A stretch of DNA of 64,000 nt, taken from positions 124,001 through 188,000 of the forward strand of contig JALENN010000005.1 in the NCBI GenBank assembly GCA_022767745.1, in the 5' to 3' direction. This document shows, piece by piece, positions 34,406 through 44,036 of this stretch; the first letter of the stretch is position 1, and each line of letters opens with the position of its first letter. The notes below the pieces were generated by a model. That model did no database searches. It was not told where the DNA came from and saw nothing but the letters and a program-made list of their open reading frames with translations. The position numbers were made by a program, and so were the translations under genes. Source of the DNA: Alistipes sp. (GTDB lineage: Bacteria; Bacteroidota; Bacteroidia; Bacteroidales; Rikenellaceae).

Positions 34406-35236
34406 ATGAAATTAAAGACTTTATTCATTATGTCGGTCGCGGCACTATGCTCGATGGCATGCAGCAAAAATGACGATGTTCCTACGGTTGCCGATATCGC
34501 AGGCACATATGAAGGTTATACTTTGGCAAGTTGTGCCTATTTCGAGAACTCATGTTCGGCGGGTGAGGTGATTACAGTTACAGAGAACGCCGACGGGACC
34601 GCGGCTGTTGCTTTCACGTCGGATTCGTGGGGGGAGTTTTCAATATCAAGTGCGGTAATGAGCCGTAACGGCGATGTGTACACCCTTTCGGGCAGCGGCC
34701 GGACGCAGATGGGCATGGGAGGTAATACCTCTTCTTACGACTGTATGTTTACGGCCACAATCGATTCGGACGGCAATGCCCGGATGAAGTTCGAGGTTGC
34801 GGCCGTTATGGGAGGCATGACGATAGAATTTGCAACGGGGGATGCTCCGGCCGACCTTTTGCTGGCGGGTACCTATGACGGCTACACCTCTGCGGGTTGT
34901 GCCTATTTCGAGAACCGCTATACGGACGGCGAGAGCCTGACGATGACGGCAGCCGGAGACGGGACTCTTTCTCTGGCATTCGAGTCGGCCTCATGGGGTA
35001 GATTCGAGGTCGCGTCGGTCGATATCGCACGTGATGGCAATATATATACGCTCACCGGCAACGGAAGTGTTGCCATGGGTATGGGCGGGGCGACAAGCAG
35101 TTATGATTTCACGTTGACAGGAAGCGTCAATGCGTCCAGGGATGATTATTCTTTCAAGTTTGAGGTGCCTGCGGTTATGGGAGGATTGACTATAACCCTG
35201 TTCCCGGGATCAGCCCCTTCGGAGAGTGAAAAATAG
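34406..35236 (+). CDS. Tandem calycin-like domain lipoprotein, first gene of heme operon
   Basis: The 276-residue lipoprotein (signal MKLKTLFIMSVAALCSMAC, Cys19) consists of two homologous beta-barrel domains, about 31-143 and 152-266. Each copy has the same landmarks: GTYEGYT / GTYDGYT, CAYFEN, DSWGEF / ASWGRF, MGMGG.TSSYD, and FEV.AVMGG. These match the Bacteroidota calycin-like domain. Calycins bind small hydrophobic ligands, so a heme or porphyrin partner of HmuY is a reasonable guess but unproven. The ATG at 34382 is rejected on promoter position. hmuY starts 9 bp after the stop. Confidence 0.8.
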   Translation: MKLKTLFIMSVAALCSMACSKNDDVPTVADIAGTYEGYTLASCAYFENSCSAGEVITVTENADGTAAVAFTSDSWGEFSISSAVMSRNGDVYTLSGSGRTQMGMGGNTSSYDCMFTATIDSDGNARMKFEVAAVMGGMTIEFATGDAPADLLLAGTYDGYTSAGCAYFENRYTDGESLTMTAAGDGTLSLAFESASWGRFEVASVDIARDGNIYTLTGNGSVAMGMGGATSSYDFTLTGSVNASRDDYSFKFEVPAVMGGLTITLFPGSAPSESEK

Positions 35237-35245
35237 GTTAGGCCC

Positions 35246-35899
35246 ATGAGTAGATTCATACGGATGTTTACGTTGGGAGTGGCAGCTGTACTGTCACTCC
35301 CGGCATGTAACGGCATATTTGAGGGTATTTACGACAAACCCGATATGTCGGGCGATGTGGAGTTCGGGTTCATTGCCGTTGACGACAAGACCAACACGGG
35401 CCGTATATATATCGATGCCACCGATTATGGCGAGTGGCACTATATCGATCTGCATGGCAAGCAAACGGTCACGACGGCCGTAGGGGATGCTGCTCCCGGG
35501 AGTTGGGATTTCGCCGTGCACCGTTACGATGCCAAGACCAACGGGGCGATAGTCTGTGAATCGGATGCGGGCGATTTCGGCTCGCTGCCCGGTTTGGACT
35601 CTTTTGCGGCGGAGGATTTTGTTGCCGACGAATGGACTACCGACCGTATCACCATCGACATGTCGCAGATGATGGACGGGATAATCGTCTATGCCGAAGA
35701 CTATTATAACCCATGCCTGTCTCGCTGGCTCGATGTCGATACATCGACCATGCCTCCTGTATATACCCTCTCGGGGCGGGTTTATCTGTTGCGTCTTGCC
35801 GACGGAACGTATGCAGCCCTGCGTCTGACGAACTTCATGGACGATGCCGCGGTGAAGGGTGTGATGACGATCGACTACCTGTATCCCGTAGAGTTATGA
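35246..35899 (+). CDS. hmuY: HmuY family heme-binding lipoprotein
   Basis: The 217-residue lipoprotein (signal ending LSLPAC, Cys21) has the all-beta HmuY fold, with GRIYIDATDYGEWHYIDL, SWDFAVHRYDAKTNGA and the C-terminal TLSGRVYLLRLADGTYAALRLTNF. HmuY proteins sit on the outer surface or are shed, seize heme from host proteins and hand it to HmuR. The heme ligands differ between species (His in Porphyromonas, Met in others) and cannot be assigned here. The stop overlaps the hmuR start (ATGA at 35896-35899). Confidence 0.88.
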   Translation: MSRFIRMFTLGVAAVLSLPACNGIFEGIYDKPDMSGDVEFGFIAVDDKTNTGRIYIDATDYGEWHYIDLHGKQTVTTAVGDAAPGSWDFAVHRYDAKTNGAIVCESDAGDFGSLPGLDSFAAEDFVADEWTTDRITIDMSQMMDGIIVYAEDYYNPCLSRWLDVDTSTMPPVYTLSGRVYLLRLADGTYAALRLTNFMDDAAVKGVMTIDYLYPVEL

Positions 35900-38049
35900 T
35901 TGTGCGATTTGTCATTTTCCTGTTGTGCGGGCTCGTGTCCGCAGGTGCGGCATCGGCGCAGCGCATGATATCCGGCATCATCACCGACGAATCGCAGCGG
36001 CCTCTTGTCGGGGCCACGGTTTCGGTTCGGGAGCGGCCCTCGTTGGGCGCTGCGGCCGATACCGAAGGACGCTATGAGTTGCGACTTCCCGACGGAGAAT
36101 CATACACCGTCGTTGTGTCGTTCGTAGGATATTACGACGAGAGCCGGGTCGTGGATGAGAGCCGCGGCGGGGAGTTGAATTTCAGCCTGAGGGAGAACAG
36201 CATGATGCTCGATCAGGTCGTCGTTACCGGTACCCGGACTCCGAAGCTGCTGAAAGATGTGCCGATAGTGACCCGCGTAATCTCGGAGCGCGACATAAGG
36301 CGTGTGGATGCGACCAATATCGGAGACCTGCTGCAGACCGAGCTGCCGGGAATAGAGTTCTCATATTCGATGAACCAGCAGACGTCGCTCAATATGGCGG
36401 GTTTCGGAGGCAACGCCGTACTCTTCCTTGTGGATGGCGAACGTCTGGCGGGCGAGACGCTCGACAATGTGGACTACAGCCGCCTGAACATGGATAACGT
36501 CGGGCGTATCGAGATTGTGAAGGGCGCAGCCTCGTCGCTCTACGGCTCGAATGCCGTAGGCGGTGTGGTGAATATAATCAGCCGCGATGCCGAGGAGCCG
36601 TGGTCGGTAAACGTGAACGGGCGCTACGGTGCGCACAACGAGTTGCGTTACGGCGGTTCCGTGGGACTGAATCAGGGCCGCTTCAAGAGCATGACCAGCG
36701 TGCAGAGGACCTCGATCGACGCCATCGACCTGTCGCGGGGAACGGATAACACGGAGGTTGGCGACTACAGCTCCATATACGGCAACTCGACCCTGAATAT
36801 AAAGGAACGTCTGGTGTTTACGGCGGCCGACAATCTGAAACTTACGGCCCGTGCCGGCTTTTTCTTCCGCGAAAGGGATGCATCCGAGAGCATAAAGGAC
36901 CGTTATCGCAGTTTTTCGGGCGGACTGAAGGGCAATTACGACATATCGGAGGACGACGACCTTGAACTGTCTTACATATTCGACCAGTATGACAAGAGCG
37001 ACTATCTGGTGCCGACGGACCGCGATGTGCGTGATTACAGCAATGTCCAGCATACGCTCCGCACGTTGTACAACCACACGTTCAATGGCCGTCATATACT
37101 CACCGTCGGAGGGGATTACATGCGCGATTATCTGCAGTCGTACCAGTTCAGCGACGGTGCGCACAGGCAGTATACGGCCGATGCTTTTGCCCAGTTCGAC
37201 TGGAATCCGCACCGCAGGGTCAATGTCATAGCGGGACTTAGGTTCGACTACTTCTCGGAAGCGGGGCTTTCGCACGTCTCGCCCAAGATAGGATTGATGT
37301 ATAAGGTCGGCCCATGTTCACTGCGCGGCTCTTATGCCAAGGGTTTCCGGGCACCGACGCTCAAGGAGATGTATATGGACTTCTTTATGGGCAATATCTT
37401 CATGATATACGGCAATCCCGACCAGAAGGCCGAATCGAGCCACAACTTCTCGTTGTCGGCCGAGTATATGAAGGGCCGCCACAATGTCTCCGTAACGGGA
37501 TATTTCAATGTCGTGGACAACCGCATCACGACGGCATGGAATGAGGCTCTGGAGGGACAGGTATATACCAATATGGCGCGCCTGCATGTCGCCAGCATCG
37601 ATACTAACCTGTCGGGCAGCTATCCGAGCGGCATATCGTGGCGGCTGTCGTACGTCTACACCTATGAGCATATACGGAAGGGCGAACCGCTGCTTTCGTC
37701 GACCCGCCCGCACTCGGCTACGGCACGCGTCTCATACGACCGCAGCTGGCGTAACTATGGCGTGGGCGTAGCGCTTACGGGACGCCTGCTTTCGAGGCTT
37801 ACAACCGACGTGTATACCGACATGTCGTCGTACGAGCAGACCGTGGAGCAGACATATCCCGGATATACGATATGGAAGCTGAGCCTCACACAGCATCTGT
37901 GGCGGGGTATAGACCTGACGGTGGCGGTTGATAACATCTTCAACTACCGCCCCGACTACTATTACAGCAATTCGCCGACAACGACGGGTACGGTCTGTTC
38001 CCTCGGTCTGTCGTTGGATATAGAGCATATGTTTAAGAAGAGACAGTAA
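35896..38049 (+). CDS. hmuR: TonB-dependent heme receptor HmuR
   Basis: The 717-residue outer-membrane receptor starts at the ATG overlapping the hmuY stop; the longer frame from 35713 lies inside hmuY. The signal peptide ends GAASAQ. A carboxypeptidase-D-like domain follows (about 23-100, ISGIITDESQRPLVGATVSV), then the plug (VVVTGTRTPKLLKDVPIVTRVI, with IEIVKGAASSLYGSNAVGGVVNI) and a 22-strand barrel ending in SLGLSLDIEHMFKKRQ. It should import heme or another tetrapyrrole using TonB energy. It is the second partner of HmuY. Confidence 0.93.
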   Translation: MIVRFVIFLLCGLVSAGAASAQRMISGIITDESQRPLVGATVSVRERPSLGAAADTEGRYELRLPDGESYTVVVSFVGYYDESRVVDESRGGELNFSLRENSMMLDQVVVTGTRTPKLLKDVPIVTRVISERDIRRVDATNIGDLLQTELPGIEFSYSMNQQTSLNMAGFGGNAVLFLVDGERLAGETLDNVDYSRLNMDNVGRIEIVKGAASSLYGSNAVGGVVNIISRDAEEPWSVNVNGRYGAHNELRYGGSVGLNQGRFKSMTSVQRTSIDAIDLSRGTDNTEVGDYSSIYGNSTLNIKERLVFTAADNLKLTARAGFFFRERDASESIKDRYRSFSGGLKGNYDISEDDDLELSYIFDQYDKSDYLVPTDRDVRDYSNVQHTLRTLYNHTFNGRHILTVGGDYMRDYLQSYQFSDGAHRQYTADAFAQFDWNPHRRVNVIAGLRFDYFSEAGLSHVSPKIGLMYKVGPCSLRGSYAKGFRAPTLKEMYMDFFMGNIFMIYGNPDQKAESSHNFSLSAEYMKGRHNVSVTGYFNVVDNRITTAWNEALEGQVYTNMARLHVASIDTNLSGSYPSGISWRLSYVYTYEHIRKGEPLLSSTRPHSATARVSYDRSWRNYGVGVALTGRLLSRLTTDVYTDMSSYEQTVEQTYPGYTIWKLSLTQHLWRGIDLTVAVDNIFNYRPDYYYSNSPTTTGTVCSLGLSLDIEHMFKKRQ

Positions 38050-38060
38050 GATATTGACAG

Positions 38061-41000
38061 ATGAAACGCAACATGAAGATTCTGGCGGGAGTTGCTGTGC
38101 TTGTGGTTACGGCAGGCATCTGGGCGTGGAATGCATGGTTCTCCGCCACCCGTATAGCATTCATAAATTATCAGGCCACGACGCTCGGAGAGATAGCCCG
38201 GGCGAATAATCAGGGGCGAATACGGCTCGCGTCGTTGGATCTGGAGCATATTGACGAGATCGACCGTTACGATATGGTCCTGATCAACGGAATGGGACTT
38301 CGCATAACGGCCGGGCAGCGCGAGATGATAGAGCGTGCAGCCGATCGAGGCCTTGCCGTGGTTACGACCATGGCCACCAATCCTGCCAATGCGATCATAT
38401 CGGTCGATTCGGCGACGTTGGCCACGGTCAAGGGTTATCTTAACGGCGGCGGCCGTGGTAATTACCGTAATATGCTAACCTACATACGCCGTGCTGTGGA
38501 CGGCAAGACCTTCGACAGCGAGGAGCCTGAAGCCCCCGCGGAACGCGTACGCAAACAGTTCTACCATGTTGACCCGGCGCGGCCGGAGGATGAAGAGCTT
38601 GAGTTCGGCAGTGTCGGGGAGTACGAGAGTTTCCTTTCGCAGCACGGGCTGTTGAAGGATGGTGCTCCGAAGGTTGTCGTTACCGGGCAGATGGGCGAAG
38701 CCGGCGAGCTGGTCGCCCGTCTGTTCCAGACGGGCAATACGGTATATCCCGTGCGAAACATGCAGTCGTTTGTCAGCGGCGGGCAGGCGGACTCGGTACG
38801 TCCTGCCGCCGTGATAAATATGGCTCACGGACGTTTGGGCGATTATGTGGTGGATTATTTGGCGAAGGCCGATATCCCGCTCTTTGCGCCGCTTAACACC
38901 AACCGCCTGGTGGAGGAGTGGGAGGCCGACAAGATGGGCATGAACGGAGGTTTCATGTCGCAGAGCATCGTGATGCCGGAGATCGACGGGGCCATACGTC
39001 CATACGCCCTGTTCGGACATCGTCTCGACGAGGAGGGGTTGCAGCGGGTATATGCCATTCCCGAACGTTTGGAGACATTTGTTGAGACGGTGAACAACCA
39101 CATCTCGCTGAAGCGTATCCCCAATAGCGAGAAGCGGGTAGCCATATACTATTATAAGGGGCCGGGACAGAATGCCCTTACGGCGGCGGGCATGGAGGTG
39201 GCACCTTCGCTGTATAATCTCCTGTCGAGGATGCGCAGCGAGGGATACCGTGTCGATAACCTTCCCGCCTCGCCCGCCGGGTTGGAGCAGCTCATACAGC
39301 GTCAGGGGGCGGTTTTCAATGCCTATGCCAAGGGGGCCAAGTCTGATTTCCTGAAGTCGGGGAATCCCGAGCTGATTACGGCCGACGCTTATGCCGAGTG
39401 GACATCCAGGGCTGTTCGCCCCGATATGATGGCCGAGGTGGATGCTCTCGACGGCGAGTTCCCCGGAAGTTATATCTCCACCGACGACGGGCGCATGGCC
39501 CTGCCCCGTGTGGTGTTGGGGAATGTGGTGCTGCTGCCGCAGCTTGCGGCGGGCGCCGGGGATGATGACTTTGCCATTGTTCACGGTACCGACGCAGCTC
39601 CGCCTCACGCCTATATAGCATCATACCTTTGGGCGCGCTACGGCTTCGGGGCGGATGTGATGATACATTTCGGTACGCACGGAAGTCTTGAGTTTACACC
39701 CCGCAAGCAGGTGGCTCTGTGCGGCAACGACTGGCCCGATGTGCTGGTAGGCTCCACCCCTCATCTCTACATATACTCGATAGGTGATGTCGGCGAGGGC
39801 ATGATAGCCAAGCGGCGTTCCTATGCCACGCTGCAGTCGCACCTGACGCCGCCATTCATGGAGAGCAACGTGCGGGGCATCTACCGCAACCTTTGCGAAG
39901 CCATACAGCGGTACAACGACCTGCTCTATGCCGACGGGAAACCCGACACCGGGGCTGCGGCCATGGAGGTTAAACGTCTGACCGTAGAATTGGGCATACA
40001 CCGTGAGCTGCGCCTCGACAGCCTTCTGACAACGCCGTATGGCGAGGACGAGATATCTCGCATAGAGGCGTTTGCCGAGGAGCTGGCCAATGAGAAGGTG
40101 ACAGGAGAGCACTATACTATGGGAGTCCCGTACAGCGGGGAGCGTATCCGGAGCAGCGTATTTGCCATGTCGACCGAGCCGATTGCATATTCTCTGCTGG
40201 CCCTCGACAAGTATCGCGGCATGGCAGGTGAGGATACCGAGAAACACAAGTCGCTCTTTACGCGCAACTATCTTGAGCCGGCCCGCAAACTGGTGGCACG
40301 GCTGCTGGACGGGGCGTTGGAGCCGACCGATGCGATGATCTGCGCCACGGCAGGGATATCGGCAGCGGAGCTTGACAGCGCGCGGAATATCGAACGCTCG
40401 CTGTCGGTGCCCCAGGACATGATGTCGCGAATGATGTCCATGCAGGTATCGGGTGGTGGTAAGAGCCATCCGACCGGCGGCCATAAGGCTGCATCGGGAG
40501 CGAAGCATCCGTCGTGGATTCCCCGGATCGGGTCTCGTCCGACCTCTTCGGCCGGCAAGACCGCCGACACGGCCGCCATGCCGGCTAATGCCATGGCGGC
40601 CATGATGGAGGCAAAGGATGGCTATACGAAGCAGGAGAAGGAGTTTGCCCGCGTAGTCATGGAGATTGAACGCACGATAAGGAATGTGGGCAATTACAGG
40701 AGAGCTCTTGAAGAGAGCCCTGAAGCCGAACTTGCGTCGCTGATCAATGCGATGAACGGCGGCTATACCTCTCCCTCGCCTGGAGGCGATCCCATTGCCA
40801 ACCCCAATACGCTGCCTACGGGCCGCAACCTCTATGCCGTCAATGCCGAGGCAACGCCGAGCGAGGTGGCTTGGGAGCGTGGCAAGGAGCTGGCCGAAAA
40901 CACCATAAGGATGTACCGCGAGCGCCATAATGACTCCATTCCGCGCAAGGTGAGTTATACGCTCTGGAGCGGTGAGTTTGTCGAGACCGAGGGCGCTACC

Positions 41001-42314
41001 ATAGCGCAGGCGCTCTATATGTTGGGGGTAGAGCCAGTGCGCGATGTCTTCGGGCGTGTCAACGACATACGGTTGATTCCGTCCGAGGAGCTCGGGCGTC
41101 CCCGCATCGATGTCGTGATACAGACCAGCGGGCAGTTGCGCGACATTGCGGCGTCGCGGCTCTTCCTCATATCGCGGGCTGTCGAGATGGCCGCAGCGGC
41201 CGTGGATGACCGATTCGACAACTACGTGTCGCAAAGTGTGGTCGAAGCCGAACGCGTGCTTGTCGAGAAGGGACTTTCGCCGAAGGAGGCGCGCGAAGTA
41301 TCGGCATACAGGGTTTTCGGAGGCGTTAACGGCAATTACGGTACGGGCATAACCGGTATGGTTCAGAGCGGTGACCGCTGGGAGGACCCTTCCGAGATAG
41401 CCGATGTCTACCTGCGGAATATGGGGGCTTTCTACGGCGATGAGAAGGCGTGGGAACAGGTGCGTCAATATGCCCTCGAGGCGGCGCTGGCAAACACCGA
41501 TGCCGTCATACAGCCGCGTCAGAGCAATACGTGGGGAGCTTTGAGCCTCGACCATGTATATGAATTTATGGGCGGAATGAACCTTGCCGTGCGCGAGGTG
41601 ACGGGTAAGGAACCCGACGCCTATATGAGCGATTACCGCAACCGTAACAACATGCGTATGCAGGAGCTCAAGGAGGCCATCGGCATCGAGAGCCGTACCA
41701 CCATATTCAACCCCGGTTACATCAGGGAGAAGATGAAGGGCGGTTCCGGCGCGGCCGGAGGTTTTGCCGAGATCGTGCAGAACACCTACGGATGGAACGT
41801 CATGAAACCGGATGTCGTCGATGATGAGTTGTGGGATGAGATTTACGATGTCTATGTGAAGGACAAGTTCGATCTTGGCGTGCGCGGTTTCTTCGAGTCG
41901 CAGAATCCGGCCGCACTGGAGGAGATATCGGCCGTGATGATGGAGACGGCGCGCAAGGGCATGTGGCAGGCCTCGGCGGAGCAGTTGTCGGCGCTGGCGG
42001 CACTCCACACGGAACTTGTCGATAAATATGGAGCCTCATGTTCGGGGACGGTCTGTGACAACGCCAAACTGCGCGAATTTATCGCCTCAAAGAGTACGCC
42101 TGAGGCAGCCCGTGCCTATGAACGGCAGATTGGCCGAGTACGCGAGGTTTCGCTCGATGCGGACAAGGGTATGGTGCTCAAGCGCGAGGAGGTCGCACCG
42201 GTGGAGCGTACGACGACGATCGTCAGCAATGCCATAGTCGCCGTGTTGGTGGCGGCTGCGATTGCAATATTGGTTATTGTGGTGCGGCGCCGCCGCCGAA
42301 AGATGGAGGAGTAA
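38061..42314 (+). CDS. hmuS: HmuS, CobN/magnesium chelatase-family membrane protein
   Basis: The 1417-residue homologue of CobN/BchH large chelatase subunits carries MIHFGTHGSLEFTPRKQVAL (about 534-553), SHLTPPFMESN and PSPGGDPIANPNTLPTGRN (about 903-921), all CobN landmarks. One hydrophobic helix lies at residues 7-27 and one at about 1385-1407, followed by RRRRRKMEE, so the large body should lie outside the cytoplasm with a short basic cytoplasmic tail. HmuS proteins are proposed to remove iron from heme anaerobically without opening the ring. Residues 790-870 form a low-complexity Gly/Ser/Ala insert. The last base of its stop is the first of hmuT. Confidence 0.9.
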   Translation: MKRNMKILAGVAVLVVTAGIWAWNAWFSATRIAFINYQATTLGEIARANNQGRIRLASLDLEHIDEIDRYDMVLINGMGLRITAGQREMIERAADRGLAVVTTMATNPANAIISVDSATLATVKGYLNGGGRGNYRNMLTYIRRAVDGKTFDSEEPEAPAERVRKQFYHVDPARPEDEELEFGSVGEYESFLSQHGLLKDGAPKVVVTGQMGEAGELVARLFQTGNTVYPVRNMQSFVSGGQADSVRPAAVINMAHGRLGDYVVDYLAKADIPLFAPLNTNRLVEEWEADKMGMNGGFMSQSIVMPEIDGAIRPYALFGHRLDEEGLQRVYAIPERLETFVETVNNHISLKRIPNSEKRVAIYYYKGPGQNALTAAGMEVAPSLYNLLSRMRSEGYRVDNLPASPAGLEQLIQRQGAVFNAYAKGAKSDFLKSGNPELITADAYAEWTSRAVRPDMMAEVDALDGEFPGSYISTDDGRMALPRVVLGNVVLLPQLAAGAGDDDFAIVHGTDAAPPHAYIASYLWARYGFGADVMIHFGTHGSLEFTPRKQVALCGNDWPDVLVGSTPHLYIYSIGDVGEGMIAKRRSYATLQSHLTPPFMESNVRGIYRNLCEAIQRYNDLLYADGKPDTGAAAMEVKRLTVELGIHRELRLDSLLTTPYGEDEISRIEAFAEELANEKVTGEHYTMGVPYSGERIRSSVFAMSTEPIAYSLLALDKYRGMAGEDTEKHKSLFTRNYLEPARKLVARLLDGALEPTDAMICATAGISAAELDSARNIERSLSVPQDMMSRMMSMQVSGGGKSHPTGGHKAASGAKHPSWIPRIGSRPTSSAGKTADTAAMPANAMAAMMEAKDGYTKQEKEFARVVMEIERTIRNVGNYRRALEESPEAELASLINAMNGGYTSPSPGGDPIANPNTLPTGRNLYAVNAEATPSEVAWERGKELAENTIRMYRERHNDSIPRKVSYTLWSGEFVETEGATIAQALYMLGVEPVRDVFGRVNDIRLIPSEELGRPRIDVVIQTSGQLRDIAASRLFLISRAVEMAAAAVDDRFDNYVSQSVVEAERVLVEKGLSPKEAREVSAYRVFGGVNGNYGTGITGMVQSGDRWEDPSEIADVYLRNMGAFYGDEKAWEQVRQYALEAALANTDAVIQPRQSNTWGALSLDHVYEFMGGMNLAVREVTGKEPDAYMSDYRNRNNMRMQELKEAIGIESRTTIFNPGYIREKMKGGSGAAGGFAEIVQNTYGWNVMKPDVVDDELWDEIYDVYVKDKFDLGVRGFFESQNPAALEEISAVMMETARKGMWQASAEQLSALAALHTELVDKYGASCSGTVCDNAKLREFIASKSTPEAARAYERQIGRVREVSLDADKGMVLKREEVAPVERTTTIVSNAIVAVLVAAAIAILVIVVRRRRRKMEE

Positions 42315-43009
42315 TGCATACCGTCGCAGAAGTTATGATGATTCTGGTCTGCTTCAATTATCTGTTGAAGCAGACCTACCGTAAAGTATATTCCGTGGTG
42401 GTGTCGGCCGCCGTTTGCTCGCTGTTTGTCGGGATGATGTGGCCCTATGCCATCGAACAGTCGAAGAGTCGCATATCGGACTGGCTTTCGGATTCGGCCC
42501 TGATGCTCGATATTGCCGTCGTACTCACGTTGGAGGTTGCGCTGCATGTGGCCTTTTGCATCGTGGCGGCGCATATACAGACCGCAGAGTGGGTGAAACC
42601 TTCGGTCGTGCGGGTGTACCGCACGCTGCGGTGGTTCCCGGGCGTATTGATATTCCCGGTGCTTTTCAGTATGCTGGTGGCCGCAATATTCGCCATGCCG
42701 GGCATGGCATTCTCGGCCGTGGCATGGTCGCTGGCCGCTGCAGTCATGGTTGCCGTACCGGCCGGTGCATGGATTCTGAAACGGCTCCTGCCCGAAAAGG
42801 AGATACGTCTCGAGATATTGTTCCTCTCCAATGTCCTTATAGCCGTGTTGGGCGTTATCGCCACGGTGAACGGCCGTACGGCCGTCGCCGGCAGCAGTGC
42901 GGTGGACTGGATGTCGTTGTGCGGGGTGTCGGTGCTGGTGGCGCTGGGGCTTGTATGCGGGACGTTCGCATATAGGATAAAACAGAAAAAACAACTAAAA
43001 GACAGATAA
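42314..43009 (+). CDS. hmuT: HmuT-type integral membrane protein
   Basis: The 231-residue protein has about six to seven transmembrane helices and a basic C-terminus (RIKQKKQLKDR). It has no motif I can name. Its position between hmuS and the MotA/TolQ-like gene is that of hmuT in Porphyromonas gingivalis, which is the basis for the symbol. Start and hmuS stop share one base (TAATG), indicating translational coupling and a physical partnership with HmuS and HmuU/V. A role as membrane scaffold or permease is inference. Confidence 0.75.
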   Translation: MHTVAEVMMILVCFNYLLKQTYRKVYSVVVSAAVCSLFVGMMWPYAIEQSKSRISDWLSDSALMLDIAVVLTLEVALHVAFCIVAAHIQTAEWVKPSVVRVYRTLRWFPGVLIFPVLFSMLVAAIFAMPGMAFSAVAWSLAAAVMVAVPAGAWILKRLLPEKEIRLEILFLSNVLIAVLGVIATVNGRTAVAGSSAVDWMSLCGVSVLVALGLVCGTFAYRIKQKKQLKDR

Positions 43010-43013
43010 ATTC

Positions 43014-43616
43014 ATGAATTACATTTCTGACATTCTCTATTGGATTTCGACAGGTCTGCTTGTGCCTGTTATCGTTGTGCTGATATTTTTGTTCGGCCGT
43101 TCTCTGCTGCTTATAGGGAGCTTTTTCGGGCAGTATCTGGCTATCCGCCGTACGGCGTCGCTGATAGGCAGGGAGCTCGACGGACTCGATAAAGTTTCGG
43201 TTGCGGCGCTTGGCAACCGCCTTCCCTCTAAGAACCCGTCGCTTGTGGTTGTATACATGAAACGGCTGCTTGATGCCGGTGATAACGCGGCGCTTCGTCA
43301 GCGGTTGCTTGCGGATTTTGAAATTGAGGCGGACCGCGATCTTTCCACTTCGAAGATGCTGTCCAAGATGGGCCCGATGCTGGGCCTTATGGGAACGCTC
43401 ATACCGATGGGTCCCGCGCTGGTGGGACTCTCTACGGGTGATATCGCGTCGATGGCCTACAATATGCAGGTGGCTTTCGCCACTACGGTCGTGGGGTTGT
43501 TTGCCGCGGCAATAGGCTTCATCACCCAGCAGGTCAAGCAGCGCTGGTATCTGCAGGATCTGGCTAATCTGGAGTTTGTCGCCGATTTGTTGGATAATAA
43601 AACCGAGGGCCGATGA
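43014..43616 (+). CDS. hmuU: MotA/TolQ/ExbB proton channel family protein
   Basis: The 200-residue membrane protein has an N-terminal helix (about 12-37) and two closely spaced helices with the TolQ/ExbB signature MLSKMGPMLGLMGTLIPMGPAL and MAYNMQVAFATTVVGLFAAAIGF (about 108-168). Such proteins form pentameric channels that use the proton gradient to move a partner. In this operon the partner is likely HmuV, and possibly HmuS. The gene overlaps hmuV by 4 bp (ATGA). Confidence 0.88.
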   Translation: MNYISDILYWISTGLLVPVIVVLIFLFGRSLLLIGSFFGQYLAIRRTASLIGRELDGLDKVSVAALGNRLPSKNPSLVVVYMKRLLDAGDNAALRQRLLADFEIEADRDLSTSKMLSKMGPMLGLMGTLIPMGPALVGLSTGDIASMAYNMQVAFATTVVGLFAAAIGFITQQVKQRWYLQDLANLEFVADLLDNKTEGR

Positions 43617-43939
43617 GACGGAATCTGTTAAGACGCGACGAGGAGAACGATCCGATGAGTGTCGTGAGCAATCTGTTCGATGTGGCGATGGTTTTCGCTG
43701 TGGCGTTGATGGTGGCTCTGGTAAGCCGGTACAATATGACCGAGATGTTCAGTCAGGAAGATTTCACTATGGTGAAGAATCCCGGTAAGGAGAATATGGA
43801 GATTATCACCAAGGAGGGAGAGAAAATAAACCGTTATACCCCTTCGGAGAGTCAGGATGGGCAGGACGGGAAACGCGGCCGCAAGGTCGGTGTGGCATAT
43901 GAACTTGAAAACGGCGAGATAATCTATGTGCCGGAGTAG
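43613..43939 (+). CDS. hmuV: DUF2149 domain protein
   Basis: The 108-residue protein has one transmembrane helix at about 18-40 (SVVSNLFDVAMVFAVALMVA), then a hydrophilic extracytoplasmic part with GKRGRKVGVAYELENGEIIYV. DUF2149 genes regularly neighbour MotA/TolQ-like and CobN-like genes. The architecture (short cytoplasmic N-terminus, one helix, periplasmic domain) is that of ExbD/MotB, so it may be the stator partner of HmuU (inference). It is the last gene of the heme operon. Confidence 0.85.
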   Translation: MRRNLLRRDEENDPMSVVSNLFDVAMVFAVALMVALVSRYNMTEMFSQEDFTMVKNPGKENMEIITKEGEKINRYTPSESQDGQDGKRGRKVGVAYELENGEIIYVPE

Positions 43940-44003
43940 GTAATATGCGGCGTCCCCATTGGGGACAGGATGTTTTATGTGGTTAAATTTTGTGTGTATT
44001 GCA

Positions 44004-44036
44004 ACAGAGTCGCTGTGTCTCAGCGACTCTGTTTTT
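44004..44036 (+). terminator. Heme operon terminator
   Basis: ACAGAGTCGCTG pairs with CAGCGACTCTGT around TGTCT, followed by TTTTG. It lies 65 bp after the hmuV stop. Confidence 0.85.
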
